From positions 62,001 through 126,000 of the forward strand of contig CAWABY010000003.1 in NCBI GenBank assembly GCA_963780395.1: DNA of 64,000 nt, in the 5' to 3' direction. Made by a program: the position numbers and the translations under genes. The stretch's first letter is position 1. Every line of letters starts with the position of its first letter. The DNA comes from VGBV01 sp963780395. Lineage in GTDB: Bacteria; Actinomycetota; Thermoleophilia; Solirubrobacterales; 70-9. The notes under the pieces were generated by a model. It was not told the origin of the DNA. It saw only the letters and a list, made by a program, of their open reading frames with translations, and did not search any database. Shown here in pieces: positions 8,708 to 16,754 of this stretch.

Positions 8708-10290
8708 GACGCCCGCTCCTTGCCGGCCACCGGGGGCGATTCGCTCGCGACGTCCCGCTCGCCGGTGCCCAGGAACATGATCTCGGACTCCTCCGGCCCG
8801 GCGGCGAGCTCCCCCGCGATTGCGCCCTGACGCATGACGATGACCCGGTCGCTCATCCCGATCACCTCGGGGAGCTCAGAGGAGATCATCACCACCGCCA
8901 CCCCCCCGTTCGCCAGCCCGCGGATCAGGTCGTGAATGCCGGCCTTTGCGCCGACGTCGATCCCTCGCGTCGGCTCGTCGAAGATCACCAGGCGCGGCTC
9001 GGTCGCGAGCCACTTGGCCAGTACGACCTTTTGCTGGTTGCCGCCGGACAGGAAGCGAACCTCCTGGCCGAGCCCGCGGAAGCGCAGGTCGACCGCCTTG
9101 ACCAGCGTTCCGACGTCGAGCTCGCGGCTGCGCCGCAGGGAGCGGCCGAGACTGCGCCACGCCAGACTGACGTTGTCGCGAACGGACTGCGCGAGGGCCA
9201 GCCCCTCCGCCTTGCGGTCCTCGGTCACGAATCCGATCCCGGCCGCGACCGCGGTGCCGGGCGAGCCGACCCGCATCTCCCTGCCGTCTAGCTCCAAGGT
9301 GCCGTGGAGGAACGGGTCGGCTCCGAAGATCGCTCGCGCCAATTCCGTGCGGCCCGAGCCCTGAAGGCCAGCCACGCCGAGGATCTCCCCGGCGTGGACG
9401 TCCAGGTTGATGTCGGAGAGCAGGTCGTTGCCGGCACCGCGGATGCGAAGCCGGACCGGCCCACGGGCATCGGGAGCCGCGCGCGGCGGGAAGTACTGGT
9501 CGAGCTCGCGGCCGACCATGAGGCGGACCAGCTCCGGAGACGTGACCTCGTCGCTGGCGACCGTCTTCACCAGCTCTCCGTCCTTGAGCACGGTGATGCG
9601 ATCCGCGATCTCGAACACCTCCTTCAGGCGGTGCGAGATGTAGAGGACCGCCAATCCCCGCTCCTTGAGGCGACGGACCTGCTCGAACAGCCGCTCGACC
9701 TCGTGAGCGGCGAGTGATGCCGTGGGCTCGTCCATGACCATGATCCGCGAGTCGAGCGACAGTGCCTTTGCGATCTCGACCGTCTGCTGGCGAGCTACGG
9801 GCAGGTTCCCAACCAGCTCGCCGGGCGAGATCGGGTCGTCGGGGGCGAGCTCGGCTAGCAGCTCGCGAGCCCGCTCCTCCATCTCGCGGCGGTCGATCAG
9901 AACGCCCCGGCGCGGCTCTCTGCCAAGGAAGACGTTCTCGGCGACCGTGCGATCGGGCAGCAGGTTGAACTCCTGGTAGATGATCGCGACGCCGGCCTGC
10001 TGGCCCTCCAGGGGGTGGTGGAAGGAGACCGGCTCCCCGCCGATCCGGACTTCGCCCTCGCTCGGTCGGTAGGCCCCACAGAGGACCTTCATCAACGTCG
10101 ACTTCCCCGCGCCATTTTCGCCGACGATCGCGTGCACCTCGCCCGCCGCACAGGAAAGGTCCACCTGCTTGAGCACGCGGACACCGAGGAACTCCTTGTC
10201 GATTCCCCGCATCTCGAGCAGCGGCGGCGTGGCGTCAAGCACGGCCTGCTGCCCGGGTTCGGTCTCTACTCTGTCGCCGGCGGCACTCAT
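8704..10290 (-). CDS. Sugar ABC transporter ATP-binding protein (two-domain, RbsA/MglA-type)
   Basis: The 528-residue ATPase carries two ABC domains. The first has Walker A 'GENGAGKST', signature 'LPVARQQTVEIAKAL' and Walker B 'IMVMDEPTASL'. The second has a degenerate Walker A, 'GLQGSGRTEL', a canonical 'LSGGNQQKVVLAKW' and 'LVIFDEPTRGID'. This asymmetry is normal for monosaccharide importers of the RbsA class. I start at the ATG at 10290. The frame stays open about 300 bp further, but that part lies over the isomerase gene and is not family sequence. It is coupled by a 4-bp overlap to the permease gene downstream. Confidence 0.92.
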   Translation of the reverse strand: MSAAGDRVETEPGQQAVLDATPPLLEMRGIDKEFLGVRVLKQVDLSCAAGEVHAIVGENGAGKSTLMKVLCGAYRPSEGEVRIGGEPVSFHHPLEGQQAGVAIIYQEFNLLPDRTVAENVFLGREPRRGVLIDRREMEERARELLAELAPDDPISPGELVGNLPVARQQTVEIAKALSLDSRIMVMDEPTASLAAHEVERLFEQVRRLKERGLAVLYISHRLKEVFEIADRITVLKDGELVKTVASDEVTSPELVRLMVGRELDQYFPPRAAPDARGPVRLRIRGAGNDLLSDINLDVHAGEILGVAGLQGSGRTELARAIFGADPFLHGTLELDGREMRVGSPGTAVAAGIGFVTEDRKAEGLALAQSVRDNVSLAWRSLGRSLRRSRELDVGTLVKAVDLRFRGLGQEVRFLSGGNQQKVVLAKWLATEPRLVIFDEPTRGIDVGAKAGIHDLIRGLANGGVAVVMISSELPEVIGMSDRVIVMRQGAIAGELAAGPEESEIMFLGTGERDVASESPPVAGKERAS

Positions 10291-10300
10291 CGTTCGACGC

Positions 10301-11221
10301 TCAGACGAGCAAGGGACGCAGGTTGCGGTGGGCGATCTCGAGACCCTGCTCAACTCGTTCCGGGCTGCCACCCCAGACGGGGTCTTCGTGCTCGACGGAG
10401 AGCACGCCTTCGAACCCACCTTCGTACAGGGTGTCGACGTAGTGGCGCCAGTCCACGTCGCCGAGGCCGGGGATCCGGTAGCGCCACCAGCCGATGTCCC
10501 AGGGATCCTGCTCTCGGGTGGACGTCCGGCCGAAGAACCCGTAGCGGTTGAGCTTGGCGTCGAAGGTCTCGGCGTCCTTGGCGTGGGCGTGGGCAACGCG
10601 GTCGACGTACGGACGCAGCGCTGTGACGGGGTCGATTCCCAGCCAAAGAAGGTGGGAGGGATCGAAGTTGAGATAGAGGCCGAGCTCGAACATCCACTCC
10701 CAGAGCTCGGGCGAGTAGGCGAGGTTGCCCGGGTAGCCGTCTGGGTGCCATCCCTCCATGACGCAGTTCTCGATCATCAGCTTCACTCCGCGCTCGCCGG
10801 CGTAGTCGACGAGCGGCGGGAAGACGCGCTCGGCCTCGCGCAAGTTCTGGGCCACGCTCAAGGCCGGGTTCCTGCCGATGAAGGTCCCCATCGGAACACC
10901 GCCGAGCTCGGCCGAGGCGTCGATGCAGGCGCGCACGTGTGCGTGGATCGCTTCGCGCTCGGCGGTATCCGGGTGGAGGTTGTTGTCGTAGTAGGCGAGC
11001 GCCGAGAGCTCGAGCCCGTTTGCGTCAAGGGCAGCCCTGACGCGCGAGGCCTCCGCGGCGTCGAACTTGTCAGCGGCAACGTGACTGGCCGTGAAGGGCC
11101 GGTCGCCGAGCTGCGGCCAGGCGGCTAGCTCGAGCGCCTCGTATGAGTGCTCGCCCGCCCACGCAGCGATCTCCTCCAGGCTTCGCTCCGGCATGCACGC
11201 GGTGAGAAGCCCCAGCTTCAT
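10301..11221 (-). CDS. Sugar phosphate isomerase/epimerase (TIM barrel), second copy
   Basis: The 306-residue protein starts 'MKLGLLTACMPERSLEE' and shows the AP-endonuclease-2/IolE-like TIM barrel. Likely metal-site segments are 'VKLMIENCVMEG' (Glu), 'LYLNFDPSHLLW' (Asp, His), 'HAHAKDAE' (His) and 'GVLSVEHEDP' (Glu). The start at 11221 overlaps the stop of the dehydrogenase gene (ATGA). Members near Gfo/Idh/MocA dehydrogenases usually process oxidised sugars or inositols. Together with the dehydrogenase and the 4368 epimerase, this suggests a short oxidise-and-isomerise route for an imported sugar or polyol. Confidence 0.85.
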   Translation of the reverse strand: MKLGLLTACMPERSLEEIAAWAGEHSYEALELAAWPQLGDRPFTASHVAADKFDAAEASRVRAALDANGLELSALAYYDNNLHPDTAEREAIHAHVRACIDASAELGGVPMGTFIGRNPALSVAQNLREAERVFPPLVDYAGERGVKLMIENCVMEGWHPDGYPGNLAYSPELWEWMFELGLYLNFDPSHLLWLGIDPVTALRPYVDRVAHAHAKDAETFDAKLNRYGFFGRTSTREQDPWDIGWWRYRIPGLGDVDWRHYVDTLYEGGFEGVLSVEHEDPVWGGSPERVEQGLEIAHRNLRPLLV

Positions 11222-12396
11222 CGCGATTCGACCTCCACCCAACCGCCCTCGCGAGCCGACGTCATCACGGCCTCGGTGATGCGGGCGGCGCGGAGGCCAT
11301 CGGCGATCCCCGGGAAGCCGTCCGGCTCGTCCTCTCCTCGGATCACCGCGTAGGTGTCGGCGATGAACGCGTCGAAGCAGTCGTGATAGCCCTGCGGATG
11401 GCCGCCCGGCAGGGTCACATACCGCGCTGCCTCCGCCTTGAGCGTGGCGAAATCGCGGGCAACGATCGCCGAGGCCTCGCGACCACCCACCCACAGGGTC
11501 TCCGGGCTCTCCTGGTCGAAGGCAAGCGTCTTGTCCGTGCTTGAGATCTCAAACCAGAGCCGGTTCTTGCGGCCCGCGGAAACCTGGGACACGGCGGCCG
11601 ACCCGATCGCGCCCCCATCGGTTCGAAACAGGATCGACGCGATGTCCTCCGTCTGTACCTCGCGGGCGTTTCCATCCCCCTCGGTGTGCGCGAAGGAGCG
11701 CGTGCCGGGCTGCCGCCGTCGCTGCGGATGGGCGATCAGCGTTTGGGACACGAGGGCACTGATGCGCTGTCCGGAGACGAACTCGATCAGGTCCACCCAA
11801 TGGGAGCCAATATCGGCGAACGCCCGGGAAAGACCCCCAAGCTCGACGTCAACCCGCCAGTTGTCGTCGTCGCTTTCCATCAGCCAGTCCTGCAAGTAGC
11901 CGCCCTGCATCAGCCGGATGCCATCGGGGCTCGCGCTCCGCAAACGGGCTCGCGCTTCGCGCACCGTCGGGTAGTAGCGGTAGACGAAGGGAACCGTCGC
12001 CACCGTGGCGGCGCCCCTGGCCGCCTCGAGCAGCTCAGCCGCGCCCGATGCGTCGAGCGCGACCGGCTTCTCGCAGACCAGATGCTTGCCGGCGGCGAGC
12101 GCGGCCTTGGCCAGCGGCAGGTGCAGATGGTTGGGGGTGCAGACGTGAACTACGTCCACTTCGTCCGAGCCGATCAGTTGCTCCGCCGTGTCGAACGCCC
12201 TCTCGGCTCCCAATTCGCGGCTGGCCGTCGCGGCCGTCTCTTGCGTCGAGGCGGCAACCCCCGCAATTCGAGCACCGGCGAGGCGCGCACTCCGGGCATG
12301 AACCCGACCGATGAATCCGGCGCCGACGATCCCGGCTCTCAGCTCGTCGAGCCCGGCCTGCGGGCCGCTCTCCTCCTCGAGCGCCAGACGCTCCAT
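11218..12396 (-). CDS. Gfo/Idh/MocA-family NAD(P)-dependent sugar dehydrogenase
   Basis: The 392-residue protein has the N-terminal Rossmann fold with 'GIVGAGFIGRVHARSA' near residue 22, then 'VHVCTPNHLHLPLAKAAL' and the family marker 'CEKPVAL' with its catalytic Lys. The C-terminal alpha/beta domain includes 'DIGSHWVDLIEFV', where the His is a usual substrate-site residue. These enzymes oxidise or reduce sugars and inositols. It is the first gene of the sugar locus transcript. The ATG at 12396 lies about 10 bp downstream of a good -10 element, so the 5' leader is very short. Confidence 0.88.
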   Translation of the reverse strand: MERLALEEESGPQAGLDELRAGIVGAGFIGRVHARSARLAGARIAGVAASTQETAATASRELGAERAFDTAEQLIGSDEVDVVHVCTPNHLHLPLAKAALAAGKHLVCEKPVALDASGAAELLEAARGAATVATVPFVYRYYPTVREARARLRSASPDGIRLMQGGYLQDWLMESDDDNWRVDVELGGLSRAFADIGSHWVDLIEFVSGQRISALVSQTLIAHPQRRRQPGTRSFAHTEGDGNAREVQTEDIASILFRTDGGAIGSAAVSQVSAGRKNRLWFEISSTDKTLAFDQESPETLWVGGREASAIVARDFATLKAEAARYVTLPGGHPQGYHDCFDAFIADTYAVIRGEDEPDGFPGIADGLRAARITEAVMTSAREGGWVEVESR

Positions 12397-12405
12397 CGGC
12401 TCGCA

Positions 12406-12434
12406 AACCTATTCCCCTTTTGCATGTCTGTCAA
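12406..12434 (-). promoter_or_regulatory. Sigma-70-type promoter for sugar locus 1
   Basis: Read on the minus strand, TTGACA (12434-12429) is followed after exactly 17 bp by TAGGTT (12411-12406). That is a consensus -35, ideal spacing and a fair -10, about 10 bp before the dehydrogenase start. The -35 overlaps the inverted repeat described next. Confidence 0.7.
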
Positions 12435-12447
12435 GCAAAAGCTTGTC
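12430..12447. promoter_or_regulatory. Inverted repeat, likely ROK repressor operator
   Basis: GTCAAGC-AAAA-GCTTGTC is an inverted repeat with one internal mismatch (core CAAGC/GCTTG perfect). It overlaps the -35 of the sugar-locus promoter. A second short palindrome, CTTGACAAG, lies at 12499-12507, closer to the ROK start. ROK repressors typically bind such sites and are released by sugar, so repression of the locus is the natural reading. Confidence 0.6.
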
Positions 12448-12537
12448 GCTCGTACGCCGAACTACGTTGAAGCGATACGCGGGTCGCGGATCTTCCGCCT
12501 TGACAAGCGCAAAGCGGGGCGGTTGACTTTTGCCGCG

Positions 12538-13767
12538 ATGGCGAGCGAACCCGACCCGGGTGGGGTGCAGCCGTTTGGGCCTGGCGCCATGCTGCAGCTG
12601 ATCCGCCAGGGGGAGGGCGCGACGAGATCCGATCTGGCCGCGCTCACGGGTCTCGCCCGTTCGACGATCGCCCAACGGATCGAGCAGCTGGTGGCCCAGA
12701 ATCTGCTCCGGCCCGTCGGCGAGAGCGAATCGACCGGCGGACGCCCCCCGACGCTGTTCGCGTTCAACGAGGACGCCGGCGTGATCCTGGCGGCGGACCT
12801 GGGAGCGACGCATTCGCGCCTGGCGGTCACCAATCTCGGCGGTCGCGTGCTCGCCGAGGAGGCAGGGGAGATCGCGATCGCGGCTGGCCCCGAGCAGGTG
12901 CTCGACTGGGCGGACGAGAAGTTCCACGCGCTGCTCCGAGAGTCGGGACGCCTCGACGCGGACGTGCACGGAATCGGCATCGGGGTGCCCGGGCCGGTCG
13001 AGCATGCCACAGGGCGCCCCCGCAACCCGCCGATCATGCCCGGCTGGGACGGCTACCCGATTCCCGAGCGCTTCGCCGACCGCTATCCCGTCCCGGTGCT
13101 GGTCGACAACGACGTCAACATCATGGCTCGGGGCGAGCAGTGGACGAACTGGCGGCAGGTCTCGCACCTGCTGTTCGTCAAGGTCGCCACCGGGATCGGT
13201 TGCGGCGTGATCGTCGACGGGCGAATCCACAGAGGTGCAGACGGGGCCGCGGGCGACATCGGGCACATCCGCGTCGTCACCGGCGACGAGGCCGACGAGG
13301 TGACCTGCAGCTGCGGGAACGTCGACTGTCTCGAGGCGCTGGCCAGCGGTGGGGCGATGGCCAGGCGCCTCGGTGACCAGGGGGTCGACGCAGCGGATTC
13401 GCGCGCCGTCGTCGAGCTCGCGCGTGCCGGCGAAGCGCAGGCGGTTCGCCTGGTGCGCGACTCGGGGCGGCTGATCGGAGAGGTCGTCGCGGCTTCCGTC
13501 AACCTCTACAACCCGTCCGTGATCGTGATCGGAGGCGACGTCGCCCAGGCCCACGAGCAGCTCCTGGCCGGGATCCGCGAGGTCGTTTATCAGCGGTCCC
13601 TTCCGCTCGCCACGAGGCATCTCCGGATCGTGCGCAGCCAGCTCTCCGACCGCGCGGGCGTGATCGGCGCGGCAGTGATGGTGATCGAGCAGGTGCTCTC
13701 GCCGGGGGCGATCGATGCCGCGATCGCCGCCGTCCCTCCTGGCGAGCAGGCGTTCGCCGCTGGCTAA
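12538..13767 (+). CDS. ROK-family transcriptional repressor (NagC/XylR-type)
   Basis: The 409-residue protein has an N-terminal winged helix ('TRSDLAALTGLARSTIAQRI') followed by a sugar-kinase-fold ROK domain: 'ADLGATHSRLAVTNLGG', 'GIGIGVPGPVE', 'LVDNDVNIMARGEQW' and the zinc motif 'CSCGNVDCLE'. Having both parts marks it as a sugar-responsive repressor, not a kinase. I choose the ATG at 12538 because the winged helix follows it directly. Earlier in-frame starts would enter the divergent dehydrogenase gene. It is transcribed away from the sugar locus and probably controls it through the repeats at 12430-12507. Confidence 0.9.
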   Translation: MASEPDPGGVQPFGPGAMLQLIRQGEGATRSDLAALTGLARSTIAQRIEQLVAQNLLRPVGESESTGGRPPTLFAFNEDAGVILAADLGATHSRLAVTNLGGRVLAEEAGEIAIAAGPEQVLDWADEKFHALLRESGRLDADVHGIGIGVPGPVEHATGRPRNPPIMPGWDGYPIPERFADRYPVPVLVDNDVNIMARGEQWTNWRQVSHLLFVKVATGIGCGVIVDGRIHRGADGAAGDIGHIRVVTGDEADEVTCSCGNVDCLEALASGGAMARRLGDQGVDAADSRAVVELARAGEAQAVRLVRDSGRLIGEVVAASVNLYNPSVIVIGGDVAQAHEQLLAGIREVVYQRSLPLATRHLRIVRSQLSDRAGVIGAAVMVIEQVLSPGAIDAAIAAVPPGEQAFAAG

Positions 13768-14138
13768 CGCGGCCACTGCCTTGCCAGTCATCTTCATTCC
13801 TCCTGGTCCTGGGACTGCCGGTGGGCTTCGGGGTCGGGTAGGTAGGGCTGGGTCTTGCGATCCAGCCCGCGATGCCTGCCTGCCGTGTGGGAACGTGGCC
13901 GGTCTAGGCTCGGGCACCACCCGCGTACTAGCCGCCACGTCCGTCCCCCCCTATCGCTGCGGGTACAACCTCCGGGTCGAGTGGATAAGGGTCCGGCTCC
14001 ATCGCATGGTGAGAGCCGCCGTGGTAGACCCGCTCGAGCAGGGCGGGTCCTGGGGCGAGCAGTGATGGGGCCGGGCGGTGCTCAGCGCCGCTTTAACCGG
14101 GCTACCGGGCGTGCGCGGGCTTACCCCGTGGCGGCTCC

Positions 14139-14174
14139 CGTGTGGCAGCCGTCAGCGGTTCGTGTGGCAGCCGT
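14139..14174. repeat. Direct repeat cgtgtggcagccgt, two copies
   Basis: The 14-bp sequence cgtgtggcagccgt occurs at 14139-14152 and again at 14161-14174, 22 bp apart. It lies in the non-coding stretch beside tRNA-Pro. The function is unknown. Confidence 0.75.
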
Positions 14175-14221
14175 GTCGCGCATCCGCGCGCCAGCGGCGC
14201 GAGTCAGGGCCCGGTGCTGTG

Positions 14222-14300
14222 CACCCCCTGCACCCCTTTGCATGGCGCGGGGAGGGGGTATTTGCAGGGAGGAATTTGCACGTTCACCCACTGCACCCCT
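14222..14300. repeat. Direct repeat cacccNctgcacccct, two copies
   Basis: A 16-bp sequence occurs at 14222-14237 and 14285-14300 with 15 of 16 bases the same, 63 bp apart. The second copy ends 10 bp from the tRNA-Pro 3' end. It could be a transcription-end element or the scar of an integration site. Confidence 0.7.
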
Positions 14301-14310
14301 CCCGCGCTAA

Positions 14311-14384
14311 TCGGGGCGCCCGGATTTGAACCGGGGACCTCACCGACCCGAACGGTGCGCGCTACCAGGCTGCGCCACGCCCCG
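14311..14384 (-). tRNA. tRNA-Pro (anticodon CGG)
   Basis: Read on the minus strand the 74-nt sequence folds as a complete cloverleaf. The acceptor is CGGGGCG/CGCCCCG with discriminator A, and the D-stem is GCGC/GCGC with loop AGCCTGGTA. The anticodon stem CACCG/CGGTG encloses loop TTCGGGT (anticodon CGG), and the T-arm CCCGG/CCGGG holds TTCAAAT. No CCA is encoded. It decodes CCG, a frequent proline codon in DNA this GC-rich. Confidence 0.95.
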
Positions 14385-14415
14385 AGGGCGCGAAGGATAG
14401 GGGTAGTGTTGGCCT

Positions 14416-14877
14416 GTGGCCGACAACGGCAAGGTGATCCGCGATCTCTACGACGCGCTGGACCGCCACGACGGCGAGACGATGGCCCAGCAGTACGCGC
14501 CCGACGCCCGCTTCAAGGACCCGGCCTTCGGGGAGCTCAGCGGTGAGGAGGCCGGGGACATGTGGCGGATGTTGTGCGGACGCGCCGAGGACCTGAAGGT
14601 CGAGCTGCCCGAGCACGACGCCGACGGAGACGCCGGCTCGGCCCACTGGATCGCCACCTACACCTTCTCCACCGGGCGCCCGGTGGTCAACGACATCCGC
14701 GCGAGGTTCCGCTTCCGAGACGGCAAGATCGTCGATCACGAGGACTCCTTCTCGTTCCACAAGTGGGCGCGGCAGGCGCTGGGGCCGGCCGGGCTGGTGC
14801 TCGGGCTGCCGCCGATGAACATGCTGGTTCGCCGCAAGGCCCTGGGGGACCTGGAGGCGTTCCGAGCCGAGCGGTGA
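14416..14877 (+). CDS. NTF2-like (SnoaL/limonene-epoxide-hydrolase fold) protein
   Basis: The 153-residue protein begins with the fold's typical helix, 'VIRDLYDALDRHDGETMAQQY', here broken into helix 1 and 'APDARFKDPAF' (strand 1). 'FRFRDGKIVDHEDSF' forms the late strands. The family contains small-molecule isomerases, hydrolases and ligand-binding domains. The C-terminus carries an extra hydrophobic segment, 'LGPAGLVLGLPPMNML', which may cover the pocket. Its GTG start at 14416 lies about 30 bp from the divergent tRNA gene. The patatin gene follows 24 bp later on the same strand. A second NTF2-like gene is at 36507. Confidence 0.75.
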   Translation: MADNGKVIRDLYDALDRHDGETMAQQYAPDARFKDPAFGELSGEEAGDMWRMLCGRAEDLKVELPEHDADGDAGSAHWIATYTFSTGRPVVNDIRARFRFRDGKIVDHEDSFSFHKWARQALGPAGLVLGLPPMNMLVRRKALGDLEAFRAER

Positions 14878-14901
14878 TCGCCTCGGCCGAGGGCCGCTGA
14901 G

Positions 14902-15981
14902 GTGGCGCCCGAGCCCGACCGCTTCCGCATCCTCGTCGTCGACGGCGGGGGCATCCGCGGGTTGATCGCGGCCGAGGTGATCGCCCGGCTCGAGGCGATG
15001 GTGAGCGAGCGCGCGGGCGCCGAGCGCCGCATCGCCGACTGCTTCCACATGGTCTGCGGCACCTCGACCGGCGGGCTGCTGGCGCTGGGCCTGTCCGTCC
15101 CCGATCCCGGGCGGCCCGGGCGGCCGAAGCTGAGCGGCGAGCGGCTCAAGGACCTCTACGTCAGCGAGGGCCCCGGGATCTTCGGCGACAAGGTTGCGAA
15201 GCTGCGCTCGCTGGGCGGCTGGATCGCCCCCAAGCACTCGCCCGGGGGCCTGGAGGAGGCGCTGGTCGAGCGCTTCGGCGAGGCTCGTCTGGCCGAGGCT
15301 CTGCGCGAGATCGTGGTCACGGCCTACGACATGCACGAGCCGGGCCCGCATTTCTTCAAGCGCTGGCGGGCGCGCGAGGCGCCCGAGCGCGACGCCACGA
15401 TGGTCGACGTCGGCATGGCGACCTCGGCCGCCCCGACCTACTTTCCCTCGCACGAGATCGGCGAGCGGGTGCTGGTGGACGGCGGCGTGTTCGCGGCCAA
15501 CCCAGTCGTGGCCGCGATCACCGAGGCGCTGAAGCGGCGCGACGACGCGCCCACCGACCTGGCGCCGCGCGAGCTGCTGGTCGTCTCGCTGGGAACGGGC
15601 CAGTACGAGGTCGGGTTCGAGCAGCGCAAGGTGAGCCGATGGGGGAGGATCGGCTGGGTCTGGCCCCGCCACGGCGAGCCCGCTCTGATCTCGACCTTTC
15701 TCGACGGCCAGTCCGATGCCGCCCACCACTGGGCTGACGTGCTGCTGAACCACAAGCCGGGCCGGGCGGTCGTCGAGCCGGTGGAGATGGGGACCGGTCC
15801 CCAGTACTACCGCTTCCAGACGAAGCTGCCGAGGGGCCTGTCGTTGGACGATGCCTCGGAGGATTCGCTGCGGGAACTGTCGGCTGCCGGCGAGCGCCTG
15901 TGCGCCGAGCGTGAGCCCGAGCTGCGCGAGCTGGCCGCGCGTCTGGCCGCGCTGGAGCCGTTGCCGCCGGATCCCGCCTGA
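14902..15981 (+). CDS. Patatin-like phospholipase
   Basis: The 359-residue protein has all patatin catalytic elements: the oxyanion glycines 'DGGGIRG' (residues 14-20), the nucleophile elbow 'GTSTG' with Ser55, and the dyad Asp in 'VDGG' (Asp193). It lacks a signal peptide, so it probably acts on membrane lipids from the cytoplasm. After residue 250 it carries an extra alpha-helical region with many Glu and Arg. Patatins can be antiphage effectors, but no nucleotide cyclase or other defence gene lies nearby, so a lipid-turnover role is more likely. It starts with GTG. Confidence 0.88.
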   Translation: MAPEPDRFRILVVDGGGIRGLIAAEVIARLEAMVSERAGAERRIADCFHMVCGTSTGGLLALGLSVPDPGRPGRPKLSGERLKDLYVSEGPGIFGDKVAKLRSLGGWIAPKHSPGGLEEALVERFGEARLAEALREIVVTAYDMHEPGPHFFKRWRAREAPERDATMVDVGMATSAAPTYFPSHEIGERVLVDGGVFAANPVVAAITEALKRRDDAPTDLAPRELLVVSLGTGQYEVGFEQRKVSRWGRIGWVWPRHGEPALISTFLDGQSDAAHHWADVLLNHKPGRAVVEPVEMGTGPQYYRFQTKLPRGLSLDDASEDSLRELSAAGERLCAEREPELRELAARLAALEPLPPDPA

Positions 15982-15982
15982 G

Positions 15983-16705
15983 CTAGCCCTCGGGTTTGGG
16001 CCCGGCGGGACCGGAGGGGTCCTCGTCCTCGCCAAAGCGGAGGTGGCGGATCCCGAACAGGGCCAGCAGCAGCACGATCGCACCGATCCACAGGATCGGA
16101 TCCTCGAGTGAGAACCCCTCGAGCTTGCTGCCGAGGTAGATGAAGTAGGCCGTGATCGGCAGATAGCCGACTGCCGTCGTCCACGTGAACCTCCAGACCG
16201 GCACGCGCGCCGCCCCGGTGACGAGGCCCGTGAGGCTGAATGGGACGATCGGGACCAGGCGGCATGCGAGCAGGAAGCTCCAACCGCCGCGGTCGATTGC
16301 GCGCTCCAGGCGCAGGAACCGCTCCTCGCCGGCGAGCTTGTAGAGGAAGGGGCGCGCGGCGTGGCGGCCGATGTAATACGCGGCCAGCCCGGAGGCGATC
16401 CAGACCCCCATCACCAGCGGCAGCGCCGGGCCGAAGCCGTACACGTATCCCGCTGCGGCGTCGAGGATCTCGGCCGGATACCAGACCACCGTGTGGAGCA
16501 TTCCGAGTGCGATCACCATCGCCACGCCTCCGGCACCGCTGTCGCGCAGGTCCTCACGCACGGAGGCGGTGTCGCCGCTGAGGGCGTCCCCCAGGGCGTC
16601 GCGCACGGCTGGAATCGCCAGCGCGACCGCGACCGCCGTGAAGACCGCGCCCAGGGCCACGGCGACGCCAGTCCAGGTCCCTCCGCCGGGCGGCCCGCTG
16701 CTCAC
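15983..16705 (-). CDS. TVP38/TMEM64-family (DedA-like) membrane protein
   Basis: The 240-residue membrane protein has about five to six hydrophobic helices and the SNARE-associated/VTT domain core: 'PAEILDAAAGYVYGFGPALP' followed by 'LACRLVPIVPFSLTGLVTGA', which carries the conserved R-x-x-P-x-x-P-F/N motif. The VTT family includes lipid scramblases and DedA proteins needed for envelope homeostasis. It ends 1 bp after the convergent patatin gene and starts about 50 bp from the divergent superoxide dismutase gene. Confidence 0.87.
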   Translation of the reverse strand: MSSGPPGGGTWTGVAVALGAVFTAVAVALAIPAVRDALGDALSGDTASVREDLRDSGAGGVAMVIALGMLHTVVWYPAEILDAAAGYVYGFGPALPLVMGVWIASGLAAYYIGRHAARPFLYKLAGEERFLRLERAIDRGGWSFLLACRLVPIVPFSLTGLVTGAARVPVWRFTWTTAVGYLPITAYFIYLGSKLEGFSLEDPILWIGAIVLLLALFGIRHLRFGEDEDPSGPAGPKPEG

Positions 16706-16754
16706 CCTCGCTAGATTAGGGAGGGAGCACTCCCCACCCCGAAAAGGAGCGCAG

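Larger units (their letters stand above)
13768..14310. other. Gene-poor 540-bp stretch between ROK gene and tRNA-Pro
   Basis: I see no convincing gene here. Open frames exist on the plus strand but have shadow-like Arg/Ala/Pro composition. On the minus strand an aggagg-ATG start near 13803 would run straight into the antisense of the ROK gene. Two pairs of direct repeats lie in the half next to the tRNA 3' end. Loss of an integrated element at the tRNA is possible, but no integrase or attachment core is visible. Confidence 0.5.

Noticed and set aside
13715..14065. Open frame between the ROK gene and tRNA-Pro
   Set aside because: It overlaps the ROK 3' end in another frame, and the composition is Arg/Gly/Pro-rich. 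It has no ribosome site and no family resemblance.
14902..15981. Patatin gene as a CBASS-type antiphage effector
   Set aside because: No nucleotide cyclase, Cap2/Cap3 or other defence gene lies nearby. The neighbours are an NTF2-like protein and a TVP38-type membrane protein.
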